A DNA stretch of 64,000 bases from an aff. Roholtiella sp. LEGE 12411 (GTDB taxonomy: Bacteria > Cyanobacteriota > Cyanobacteriia > Cyanobacteriales > Nostocaceae). Below are positions 18,187-25,397 of this stretch, piece after piece. The notes beneath the pieces are model-generated. The model saw only the letters and a program-made list of their open reading frames with translations, did not search any database and had not been told where the DNA came from. The position numbers and the translations under genes are program-made. The DNA is taken from assembly GCF_015206995.1 (NCBI RefSeq), contig NZ_JADEXR010000002.1, positions 1 to 64,000 of the forward strand, read 5' to 3'. Position 1 is the stretch's first letter. Every line of letters begins with the position of its first letter.

Positions 18187-20016
18187 ATGGTGTGGAATCC
18201 AGGAAAGCCTTTATTTGGAGGGCGCTACATTATCAACAGACAACTAGGCGAAGGCGGAATTGGCATTACTTATCTTGCCAAAAATCAACGGGACGAACTG
18301 CGAGTGATTAAAACTCTCAAAGAAGAAATCCTCAATCACCCCGCTTGGATACTCCACCGAAACAAATTACGGCAAGACTTCCGCGATGAAGCAGTTAGGC
18401 TTGCTGTGTGTCATCATCCCCATGTAGTGCAAATAGAAACCATCTTCGACGAGGGAAATTTGCCTTGCATGGTGATGGAGTATATTGAAGGCGAAGACTT
18501 AGGTCAGCGTCTGAGGCGGATGGGAGTGCTATCAGAAGCAGAAGCGCTGCTGTACATTCGGCAGATTGGCGATGCTTTGACGCTAGTTCACTCTAAAGGC
18601 TTACTGCATAGGGATCTCAAGCCGCGCAACATCATGATCCGCATAGATAAAGTAGAAGCAGTACTGATAGACTTTGGCATCGCCAGAGAATTTATTCCCA
18701 ATGTTATTCAAAGGCATACAGCATATCGCACTCCTGGTTTTGCCCCACCTGAACAGTATGAATTGGAAGCGCCACGAGGAGAATACATCGATATCTATGC
18801 CCTAGCTGCTACTTTGTATAATTTGCTAACCGCAGTTGTACCCACCAATGCAGATGACAGACGTCAAAACATTCGCCTAGAACCGCCACAATATTTTAAT
18901 CCTAAAATCAGCAACAGAGTGAATCAGGCTATTATGCGCGGCATGGATTTGGAGTCAACGTATCGCCCTCAATCTGTACAGGAGTGGTTAAATTTATTAA
19001 ATTATGATATTGGGAATGATATAGCATCAATAACACCTACAGTAACGATCGCGCCTGAATTCAAATACTACGCACCTATTGTAGTCAAGCAATCAAACTG
19101 GCAATGCATACACACCCTCAAAGGCCATTCCAGCATGGTCAATGCGATCGCCATAAGTCCAGATGGGCAACTTCTTGCTAGTGGCAGTAGTGACAACACT
19201 ATCAAACTTTGGCAACTGGGAACTGCCAAGCTATTGCGTCACCTAGGTCGTTGGTCTTCCGGTCATACCAGCATGGTTCATTCCGTCGCCTTCAGCCCTC
19301 GTGAGCAGCTTCTTGCTAGCGGCAGTTGGGATAATACTATCAAGCTGTGGCACTTACATACAGGCAGAGAAATTCAAACTCTCACTGGTCACGCCAACTG
19401 GGTGAATTCTGTCGCCTTTAGTCCAGATGGTCGGCTTCTGGCTAGTGGCAGTAGTGACAACACTATCAAACTTTGGCACGTACACACAGGTAGAGAAATT
19501 CAAACTCTCACAAGTCATTACGACTCAGTTTGGTCAGTCGCCTACTCTCCAAGAATGGCTGTGGCGAACAGCCAGGATGAACAACTTCTGGCTAGTAGTA
19601 GTGCTGACTACACGATCAAACTTTGGCACGTACACAAAGACAAAGAAATCCAAACTCTCACAGGTCATTCCTTCTTCGTCAATTGCGTTGCTTTCAGCTT
19701 TGATGGTCAACTTCTCGCTAGTGGCAGTGCTGACTGCACTATCAAACTTTGGCACGTACACACAGGCAGAGAAATCCAAACTCTTACAGGTCATTCTAAT
19801 TCAGTTTGGTCAGTTGCCTTCAGCCAGAATGGGCAGCTGCTGGCTAGTGGAAGTTGGGATAATACGATTAAACTATGGCACGTAGACACAGGAAGACTAA
19901 TTAGCACACTTACAGGTCATTCTAACTACGTTAGATCTATTGCTTTCAGTCCTGATGGAAAGACCTTAGCTAGTGGAAGTGATGACGACACCATCAAAAT
20001 TTGGCGACAGGAGTAA
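18187..20016 (+). CDS. Serine/threonine kinase fused to a seven-blade WD40 propeller
   Basis: In this 609-residue protein the kinase domain (about 13-275) has the Gly-rich loop LGEGGIGITYLA, Lys42, HRDLKPRN at 141-148 and DFG at 162-164, all intact. Seven WD40 repeats follow from about residue 305 to the end, each with the GHxxxVxSVAFSP ... LLASGSxDxTIKLW pattern, giving one closed propeller for protein binding. Blade 4 carries an 8-residue insertion (MAVANSQD) absent from the others. The blades are highly alike at DNA level. Such kinase-WD40 proteins are common in multicellular cyanobacteria; targets are unknown. Confidence 0.93.
   Translation: MVWNPGKPLFGGRYIINRQLGEGGIGITYLAKNQRDELRVIKTLKEEILNHPAWILHRNKLRQDFRDEAVRLAVCHHPHVVQIETIFDEGNLPCMVMEYIEGEDLGQRLRRMGVLSEAEALLYIRQIGDALTLVHSKGLLHRDLKPRNIMIRIDKVEAVLIDFGIAREFIPNVIQRHTAYRTPGFAPPEQYELEAPRGEYIDIYALAATLYNLLTAVVPTNADDRRQNIRLEPPQYFNPKISNRVNQAIMRGMDLESTYRPQSVQEWLNLLNYDIGNDIASITPTVTIAPEFKYYAPIVVKQSNWQCIHTLKGHSSMVNAIAISPDGQLLASGSSDNTIKLWQLGTAKLLRHLGRWSSGHTSMVHSVAFSPREQLLASGSWDNTIKLWHLHTGREIQTLTGHANWVNSVAFSPDGRLLASGSSDNTIKLWHVHTGREIQTLTSHYDSVWSVAYSPRMAVANSQDEQLLASSSADYTIKLWHVHKDKEIQTLTGHSFFVNCVAFSFDGQLLASGSADCTIKLWHVHTGREIQTLTGHSNSVWSVAFSQNGQLLASGSWDNTIKLWHVDTGRLISTLTGHSNYVRSIAFSPDGKTLASGSDDDTIKIWRQE
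19557..19573. repeat. Small inverted repeat inside a WD40 blade
   Basis: GGCTGT (19557-19562) and ACAGCC (19568-19573) form a perfect 6-bp inverted repeat with a 5-nt loop. It sits in the 24 bp that blade 4 has in excess over the other six blades. Confidence 0.6.
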
Positions 20017-20023
20017 TATTGAG

Positions 20024-20110
20024 CACGGAGTGGGGGAGTAATTTTAAATTTTTAACTCTTGTCCCCACTCTCACCCTCCTTTACTCTCCCCTTCTAACCC
20101 TCCAGATAGA
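20024..20110. repeat. Dispersed G-rich/C-rich inverted sequence, copy 1
   Basis: Sequence reading GAGTGGGGGAG, then AATTTTAAATTTTTAACTC, then CCCCACTC and CTCCTTTACTCTCCCC. It can fold into a long imperfect hairpin and closely resembles the sequence at 30668-30800. It follows the WD40 kinase stop codon. Confidence 0.6.
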
Positions 20111-20174
20111 CTTGTAATTGTCCAAAAATTGTCACAATAATGACGGCAAACATTATTATTGAACAATTAATTTT

Positions 20175-21068
20175 ATGGGCTTTGGTATTGGTGATTTATT
20201 CTGGATTTTCCTTCTGCTTTCTTCCTTACAACCCATCTGGCAAAGACGTCAAATAGAATATCGGCGCTTGCGTGCTCTAGAAGAATTTCAGCATCAACGC
20301 AAAAGTAGGGTGATTTTACTGATTCACCGCCAAGAGTCCATTAGCTTACTAGGCATTCCCTTATCGCGCTACATTACTATTGAAGATTCAGAACAAATAC
20401 TGCGGGCAATTCGCCTTACCCCACCAGATGTCCCAATTGACTTAATTTTGCATACTCCTGGTGGTTTGGTATTGGCTACAGAACAAATTGCTAGAGCATT
20501 AATTCGCCATACCGCAAAAGTCAGCGTTTTTGTGCCTCACTATGCTATGAGTGGAGGTACAATGCTTGCTCTCGCATCTGATGAAATTATCATGGATGCC
20601 AATGCTGTCTTGGGGCCAGTTGATCCCCAACTGGGCAACTACCCAGCAGCGAGTATCCTGAAAGTGGTTGAACATAAACCCATCGGTGAAATTGATGACC
20701 AAACCTTGATTATGGCAGACCTCTCAGGCAAAGCTATTCAGCAGGTACAGCGGTTTGTGCGGACTCTGCTTAAGGATAGTATACCTAAACAAAAAGTTCT
20801 ACCAGAAAACATCGAACCGATTATTGAAGCCTTGACAACCGGGCGTGTTACCCACGACTATCCCATCACTGTTGAAGAGGCTACAGAAATGGGGCTGCCC
20901 ATAACCGTCGGGCTACCCCGTTGTATTTATGATCTTATGGATTTGTACCCACAACCACAAGGAGGGCGACCGACTGTTCAGTACATTCCTATGCCTTACA
21001 ATGACCGCCGCCCAATTTTACCCACACCGAAAGGTAGACCTTTAGAAGAACCAAATCAGAGAACTTGA
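20175..21068 (+). CDS. SDH-family Clp-fold serine protease
   Basis: The 297-residue protein has an N-terminal membrane helix (about 5-22) and a Clp/crotonase-fold domain of the serine-dehydrogenase-proteinase (SppA-like) family. The oxyanion segment LILHTPGGLVLATEQIA (about 90-106) and the nucleophile Ser126 in YAMSGGTMLALASDEIIMD are clear. VLGPVDPQLG also matches the family. It probably acts on membrane proteins or peptides at the cytoplasmic face. The Pro-rich C-terminus (YPQPQGGRPTVQYIPMPYNDRR) is unstructured. It stands alone, convergent with the peptidoglycan-binding gene. Confidence 0.88.
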   Translation: MGFGIGDLFWIFLLLSSLQPIWQRRQIEYRRLRALEEFQHQRKSRVILLIHRQESISLLGIPLSRYITIEDSEQILRAIRLTPPDVPIDLILHTPGGLVLATEQIARALIRHTAKVSVFVPHYAMSGGTMLALASDEIIMDANAVLGPVDPQLGNYPAASILKVVEHKPIGEIDDQTLIMADLSGKAIQQVQRFVRTLLKDSIPKQKVLPENIEPIIEALTTGRVTHDYPITVEEATEMGLPITVGLPRCIYDLMDLYPQPQGGRPTVQYIPMPYNDRRPILPTPKGRPLEEPNQRT

Positions 21069-21099
21069 AATCTTGAGGTAGTAATTGTTTTGGTAATGC

Positions 21100-21819
21100 T
21101 TAGGGTGTAGTCGTTGGTGTCGGTGTAACTGTCGGTGTAACTGTCGGTGTAACTGTCGGTGTAACTGTCGGTGTAACTGTCGGTGTAACTGTTGGTGTAA
21201 CTGTTGGTGTAACTGTTGGTGTGGCTGTTGGTGTTGGTGTAACTGTTGGTGTTGGTGTAACTGTTGGTGTAACTGTCGGTTTGGCTGTTGGTGTAGCCAT
21301 CGGTTTGGCTGTTGGCTTAGGCGACGGCTTAATTGTAGGTTGGCTTAAGACTTTCTTAGCTTCTTCATTCAGCTTTTGGCGGAGTGCTAAATTAGCAATT
21401 CCAGTTTCTTGCATCTGGTATTTTTTCTGAAATTCCTTTACCACCTCTTCTGTCCGGGGGCCATAAAACTGGTCGCGGGGGAGGGGAGGATTCGGCTTAA
21501 GCACTGCATTTAAATTTGCTTGCAAAATTTTCATGATGTTAGCAGCATAAGCTTGGGTTTGTGGCCCTGCTATTCCATCAACTGGTTTTAGCTTATAACC
21601 CGTCTGGAATTCACGGATTGCTTTTTTAGTTTCCTCATCCGTCAAGGGCGTATTTTTGACCTGGACGTTGTAACCTAATCCCCGCAATACACCACGGAAT
21701 TGCTGTGGCGTATAATTACGCTGAATAGCCGCAAAACTTGTGTTAGAAACTACTAAACTAGCAGTTATCAAGCAGGTCGCAGCAACTGACACGCTTGATT
21801 TTCCAAACTCACACCACAT
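21100..21819 (-). CDS. Peptidoglycan-binding-like exported protein with TVTP repeat tail
   Basis: This 239-residue protein has a signal peptide (about 1-30), one clear PG_binding_1 domain (LRGLGYNVQVKNTPLTDEETKKAIREFQTGYKLKPVDGIAGPQTQ, about 46-90) and a second weaker one to about 145. The last 75 residues are a low-complexity tail of repeated TVTP and TPTP units rich in Pro and Thr, likely to span the cell wall. The tail is coded by a 12-bp minisatellite and should vary in length between strains. Confidence 0.83.
   Translation of the reverse strand: MWCEFGKSSVSVAATCLITASLVVSNTSFAAIQRNYTPQQFRGVLRGLGYNVQVKNTPLTDEETKKAIREFQTGYKLKPVDGIAGPQTQAYAANIMKILQANLNAVLKPNPPLPRDQFYGPRTEEVVKEFQKKYQMQETGIANLALRQKLNEEAKKVLSQPTIKPSPKPTAKPMATPTAKPTVTPTVTPTPTVTPTPTATPTVTPTVTPTVTPTVTPTVTPTVTPTVTPTVTPTPTTTP
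21110..21300. repeat. 12-bp minisatellite coding for TVTP units
   Basis: Plus-strand units GTCGGTGTAACT and GTTGGTGTAACT are repeated in tandem, with the leftmost units identical and the right-hand ones increasingly diverged and mixed with 6-bp half units. The array lies in frame in the gene for the peptidoglycan-binding protein, so copy changes do not break the frame. Confidence 0.9.
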
Positions 21820-22090
21820 ACTTAAAACTCCTTTGGATTAAATCAGCAAGATATAGAGGTCAACAGGTGCATTTTAAGTTTCTTTAACATCTTTTTTCTC
21901 TATTTTTAATGAATTTTGATTAATTTGTGAGATGTTTTCTAAATTCAACAAAGTTTTTATAAAAATATATTTTTGTCATCCACCAATAGAAGTATTTTTA
22001 ATTAAAAGTATTCTGGGTCTGGAAAGACCTGAGATATCTGAGATATCTAAGATCTAAAATATCCCAAATTTGTATAATCTAAAACTAATA

Positions 22091-23539
22091 ATGAAAAACA
22101 CAAAATCGCCCAAGCAGCGTAACCTATGGTTTGAAAGATTGATGGCAATCACTGCCACCGTGAACTTAGGTTTAGTTTTGTTTGATTTAAGCTACGTGCC
22201 TTGGCGGGATTTCTACTTGCGAAGACTTCCCCAAATTACCCAGATTTATGATCCAATTAAGGGTATTGAACCCCATCGAGATACGAACAAATATCTGAAA
22301 ATAGTAGCCGCCTTAGAAGAACAAGTAAGCCAAGTGGGGTTACAGTCGCCTCAAGTAAAAACTAAGCTAGAGGAAATAAGTCGTCTTAGCAGCGAGATGA
22401 TTGACAGCAATCCGTTTGCGGGAGTGGATAAGAGTGGTACTCTGGAAAAAATCAAAAATCGGATGGGCGATCGCACTAGACAAGAATCAGCAAAACGAGC
22501 TTTTGCGACTTTCTGGAGTCAGTCGTATTTATCTCAAAATGGCTGGAAACAAGAAATTAATTTTTTCAACCAGAAAATCCGTCCCCTAATTGCTGTTAAC
22601 TATTACCGCAAAATTGGGGAAAATGGCGAATTTATTGATGATTTCTGGATTATTGACTTACCGTTTGTGATTTTATTTGGCGTCGAATTGCTGGGGCGAA
22701 CCTTCTCTATCAGACGCCAACATCCAGGTTTAAGCTGGTTAGAAGCAGTGTTATGGCGTTGGTACGACTTGTTCTTGCTGATGCCGTTTTGGCGATGGTT
22801 GCGAATCATGCCGGTATTAATTCGCCTCGATCAAGCGCGGATATTGGATCTTCACCTAGTGCAACAGCAAATTCATCTGGGAATTGTTGCCAATTTTGCC
22901 GAGGAAATCACAGAAATTGTCGTGGTGAGGGTGATTAACCAAATCCAGGGTTCAATTCAGCGGGGTGAGCTAATGCGTTGGCTGTTGCAACAAGATAACC
23001 TGCGTCCCTACATAGATATTAATAACGTGAATGAAGTAGAAGCGATCGCGGGTCTTTTGGTGCAAACAATTGTCTATCAGGTACTGCCCAAAATCCAACC
23101 AGAGATCATTGCCATTTTGCGCCACAACATCGAAACTGTCTTCCATCAAGTACCTATCTACGGCAACCTTCAAAATTTCCTTGGCATAGGACAAGCACAA
23201 GCCCAATTAAGCGAACAACTGGCGACGCAAATCACAACTAACCTCTACAGCGCTTTAGTTAGCGCTGTCAAAGATCCTGTTGGTGCAAAACTCTCCAGTC
23301 AATTGGTACAAAGCTTTAGCAAAGCCTTGGGAGCAGAAGTACAGAATAAACAACTACTTTCAGAACTTCAAAGCTTACTTTTTGACTTCTTAGAGGAAAT
23401 CAAGCTCAACTACGTCCAACGTTTATCTCAAGAAGATATGGATCAAATTATCGAACAAACGAGGCATCTACGAACACAAGCATCAATTCCAGCACTGGTG
23501 GATAAAGCTACTGCTCTGCCAAAAACTAGAGAAAGTTGA
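22091..23539 (+). CDS. Conserved cyanobacterial membrane protein of unknown function
   Basis: This 482-residue protein has a membrane segment near the N-terminus (about 15-35), a helical soluble part, then two hydrophobic segments around residues 190-245 (LPFVILFGVELLGRTFSIRR, WRWYDLFLLMPFWRWLRIMPVLIRL). This middle region looks like a voltage-sensor or ion-channel-type helix pair with spaced Arg residues, but that is only a resemblance. The C-terminal half is helical and amphipathic. The frame opens at a TTG (22070); the ATG at 22091 is preferred. The stop codon directly abuts the end of the IS200/IS605 remnant, so the native C-terminus may have been lost. Confidence 0.8.
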   Translation: MKNTKSPKQRNLWFERLMAITATVNLGLVLFDLSYVPWRDFYLRRLPQITQIYDPIKGIEPHRDTNKYLKIVAALEEQVSQVGLQSPQVKTKLEEISRLSSEMIDSNPFAGVDKSGTLEKIKNRMGDRTRQESAKRAFATFWSQSYLSQNGWKQEINFFNQKIRPLIAVNYYRKIGENGEFIDDFWIIDLPFVILFGVELLGRTFSIRRQHPGLSWLEAVLWRWYDLFLLMPFWRWLRIMPVLIRLDQARILDLHLVQQQIHLGIVANFAEEITEIVVVRVINQIQGSIQRGELMRWLLQQDNLRPYIDINNVNEVEAIAGLLVQTIVYQVLPKIQPEIIAILRHNIETVFHQVPIYGNLQNFLGIGQAQAQLSEQLATQITTNLYSALVSAVKDPVGAKLSSQLVQSFSKALGAEVQNKQLLSELQSLLFDFLEEIKLNYVQRLSQEDMDQIIEQTRHLRTQASIPALVDKATALPKTRES

Positions 23540-23574
23540 CGCTCTCCTGCCTAAAGGCGAGGAGATTCTTAAGA

Positions 23575-23650
23575 CTTTGCAGCCCTAATATCCTGTTTGC
23601 ACAGGTTCCCAAACTCACCACGTTTGCTCATAGAGCGTGGTGATACCGCC
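23575..23650 (-). ncRNA. Possible omega-RNA (reRNA) stems at the tnpB 3' end
   Basis: In IS200/IS605 elements the guide scaffold overlaps the tnpB 3' end and runs to the RE. Here the minus strand can form CACCACG/CGTGGTG (7 bp) and CCTGT/ACAGG (5 bp) stems just before the RE hairpin. These match the expected place and kind of structure, but there is no evidence of expression. Confidence 0.35.
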
Positions 23651-23690
23651 AGTTGCTCTACTTGGGGTCTCCCCAAGTAGAGCAACTGGC
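23648..23690. repeat. 43-nt perfect palindrome inside the tnpB remnant
   Basis: The left arm GCCAGTTGCTCTACTTGGGG (23648-23667) and the right arm (23671-23690) are perfect 20-bp complements around the 3-nt loop TCT. It lies in the coding tail of tnpB and resembles the small dispersed palindromic repeats known from Nostoc and Anabaena genomes. Confidence 0.9.
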
Positions 23691-24061
23691 TCACCTTTTG
23701 GACGTTTTGGTGATTAACACCTAGTTTCGCGGAGTCCCCACGTACTATTTCCAAACCTCTATCTCTAATTGTTTTGGCTGCACCGATGTCAGCGTGTTCG
23801 TGATACCCGCATTCTGTACAAATGAACTTCTCACCATCACGATTTGACTTATCAATATGTCCACAATTTCTGCATTCTTGGGATGAATGTTTAGGATTGA
23901 TTTTAATTACGACTTTTCCTTGCTTCTCAGCCAGATACTCAATCTTTAAAATCAACTCACCCCAACTTGCATCAGAGATAGCGCGATTTAAACCCTTCTT
24001 TCTTGATTGCCCGTTCTTTAAAAATCTCCCGGAAGACCCATCAATTTTAACTTTGCAAGGA

Positions 24062-24427
24062 AACGCTATATCACTACTCAACTACCACTTTGTTTTTATC
24101 CCTAAGCGCAGAAAGAAGGTATTGCTAGGTGAAATAGCAGAGAGATTACAGCAAATCATCTGTGAGGTTTGCATTGAAAATAGATGGAAAATTGTTGCAA
24201 TGGAAATTATGCCTGACCATGTTCACTTATTTTTGAATGTGAAACCAACAGATAACCCGTCCCAAATCATGAATAGGATTAAAGGACGGGCTTCTCATCA
24301 CTTAAGAAGAGAGTTTCCAGAATTGCTTAAACTTCCAACTCTATGGACACCAAGTTATTTTGTTTCAACTGCTGGCAATATTTCTACAAAAAATGTAATA
24401 GAGTATATTGCACACCAAAAAGATTAA
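24062..24427 (+). pseudogene. tnpA: 5'-truncated TnpA (IS200-type Y1 HUH transposase)
   Basis: About 120 of some 140 residues remain. The conserved LNYHFVFIPKRRKKVL near the N-terminus, the HUH motif in MPDHVHLFL, and the catalytic Tyr in NVIEYIAHQKD are all kept. The first dozen or more residues and the start codon are absent; upstream of LNYHFVF the frame simply runs into antisense tnpB sequence. There is no good start, so it is most likely silent. Its active site being intact suggests the truncation is recent. Confidence 0.82.
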
Positions 24428-24536
24428 ATCGGAACACCGTAAACGGTGCTACTAGCTTTCATCAAGAGCCTGAAGTACGAGATACGGTGCTTACGCACCT
24501 GTCTCTCAGGGGTTTTCAGCATTTTTCTTATAAATC

Positions 24537-24578
24537 TTGACCCTTGACCCTTGACCCTTGACCAAATGACTCTTGACT
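24537..24578. repeat. Heptamer repeat tract (CCCTTGA)
   Basis: Four tandem copies of CTTGACC-type heptamers, three identical, followed by diverged units. It lies between the IS remnant and the rimP leader. Confidence 0.85.
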
Positions 24579-24610
24579 ATCAAAGAAATGCGCTAAACTC
24601 AAATTAGGGG

Positions 24611-24687
24611 CGAACCATCATGGTTCGTCACAAGACTTCTTGGAAGATATTCCTATCGCAGGAAGTGGGTCGATGCCCACTTTTTTT
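24611..24687 (+). promoter_or_regulatory. rimP leader with hairpin and terminator-like attenuator
   Basis: Two hairpins precede rimP: CGAACCA/TGGTTCG (24611-24627, 3-nt loop) and AGTGGG(T)/(G)CCCACT (24664-24681) followed by a run of seven Ts to 24687. The second has the form of an intrinsic terminator 13 bp before the rimP start. This suggests transcription attenuation of the rimP-nusA-infB operon, possibly by its own product NusA; that is inference. Confidence 0.65.
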
Positions 24688-24700
24688 ATTGAATTCTCGC

Positions 24701-25162
24701 ATGACTCATCCCTTAGTCCCACAAATTATTGATTTGGCGACACCAGTAGCAGAAGAACTGGGGTTGGAAGTTGTTGGTGTAGTTTTTCACACTAACCAAC
24801 GTCCGCCAGTATTGCGGGTAGATATCCGCAATACTCAGCAAGATACTGGGTTGGATGATTGTGAGAGGATGAGCCGTGCTTTAGAAGCCTTCTTAGATGC
24901 AGCGGAAATCGTTCCAGATGCTTATATCTTAGAAGTGTCCAGTCCTGGTATTTCGCGGCAACTAGTCACCGACAGGGAGTTTATTTCCTTTAAAGGATTT
25001 CCTGTAATCATCTCCACTTCTCCACCCTACGACGGACAGCAAGAGTGGATTGGTCAGTTAATTCGCCGAGATGAGACAAAAGTTTACTTAAACCAAAAAG
25101 GTCGTGTAGTCGAAATTCCGCGCTCCCTAATTACTAGGGTGCAGATGGATGAGCGCCGATAG
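24701..25162 (+). CDS. rimP: Ribosome maturation factor RimP
   Basis: This 153-residue protein is needed for maturation of the 30S subunit. The family's N-terminal alpha/beta domain ([23 protein letters not shown]) is followed by [51 protein letters not shown], with the hallmark EVSSPGI(S/D)R at about 87-96, and a C-terminal Sm-like domain. The frame opens at 24620, but that part covers the terminator-like leader; the ATG at 24701 gives the standard length. It begins the rimP-nusA-ylxR-infB operon. Confidence 0.94.
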   Translation: MTHPLVPQIIDLATPVAEELGLEVVGVVFHTNQRPPVLRVDIRNTQQDTGLDDCERMSRALEAFLDAAEIVPDAYILEVSSPGISRQLVTDREFISFKGFPVIISTSPPYDGQQEWIGQLIRRDETKVYLNQKGRVVEIPRSLITRVQMDERR

Positions 25163-25362
25163 GTGATTTTGGATTTTAGATTTTACGGAAAGTCTGAGCG
25201 TCGGCTTCCTCAATTGGCGCAATAGCTCAACTTTCTAAGACAGATCTTGGATTAAAGGTTGGTGATCTAATTAGGTAACGGTGAATGGCAAATCGAGCCA
25301 CAATTACCTATTATTAATCACCAATCCCTAATCTAAATCTAAAATTTAAAATCCAAAATTAC
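25162..25362. repeat. Nested imperfect inverted repeat between rimP and nusA
   Basis: An outer pair (GTGATTTTGGATTTTAGA at about 25164, complement AAAATTTAAAATCCAAAATTAC at 25341-25362, given in parts) encloses an inner pair (TTGGTGATCTAATTAGGTAA at about 25259-25278 against TTACCTATTATTAATCACCAA at about 25304-25324). Together they could fold almost the whole gap into one long stem. The inner arms look like a short palindromic element. Confidence 0.65.
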
Positions 25363-25397
25363 GCTGGATGCTTACATAAAACGTAAGGAGATTGCTT

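Larger units (their letters stand above)
23569..24060 (-). pseudogene. tnpB: Truncated TnpB (IS605 OrfB) RNA-guided nuclease
   Basis: Only the C-terminal 165 or so residues of a normally 400-residue protein remain. What is left begins after the RuvC-II region (GRFLKNGQSRKKGLNRAISDASWG), keeps the zinc finger (CRNC...CTEC) and the RuvC-III Asp in HADIGAAKTIRDRG, then a tail ending CKQDIRAAKS. The wedge, RuvC-I Asp and RuvC-II Glu are missing, so it cannot cut DNA. The tail contains a 43-nt perfect palindrome. An ATG at 24081 opens the frame but lies in sequence beyond the junction. Confidence 0.85.
23540..24511. mobile_element. Remnant of an IS200/IS605-family element
   Basis: Divergent remains of tnpB (minus) and tnpA (plus) are bounded by subterminal hairpins: CTCCTGCC/GGCGAGGAG at 23544-23564 on the left, and CACCG/CGGTG near 24434-24447 plus a nested hairpin (CCTGA...TCAGG enclosing GGTGC/GCACC) at 24469-24510 on the right. 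In IS605-type elements tnpB reads toward the right end (RE) and tnpA toward the left end (LE), so RE is at about 23540 here. Both genes lack their 5' ends at one junction near 24050-24065. The element should not be able to move by itself. Exact ends are estimated. Confidence 0.8.

Noticed and set aside
18111-18311. Frame upstream of and overlapping the WD40 kinase
   Set aside because: It is out of frame with the kinase, whose own start at 18187 gives a complete domain.
25200-25300. tRNA-like segment (CTCAATTGGCGCAATAGC, GGTTGGTGATCTAA)
   Set aside because: No acceptor, D or T stems can be paired; the similarity to tRNA motifs is by eye only and is explained by the inverted repeat.
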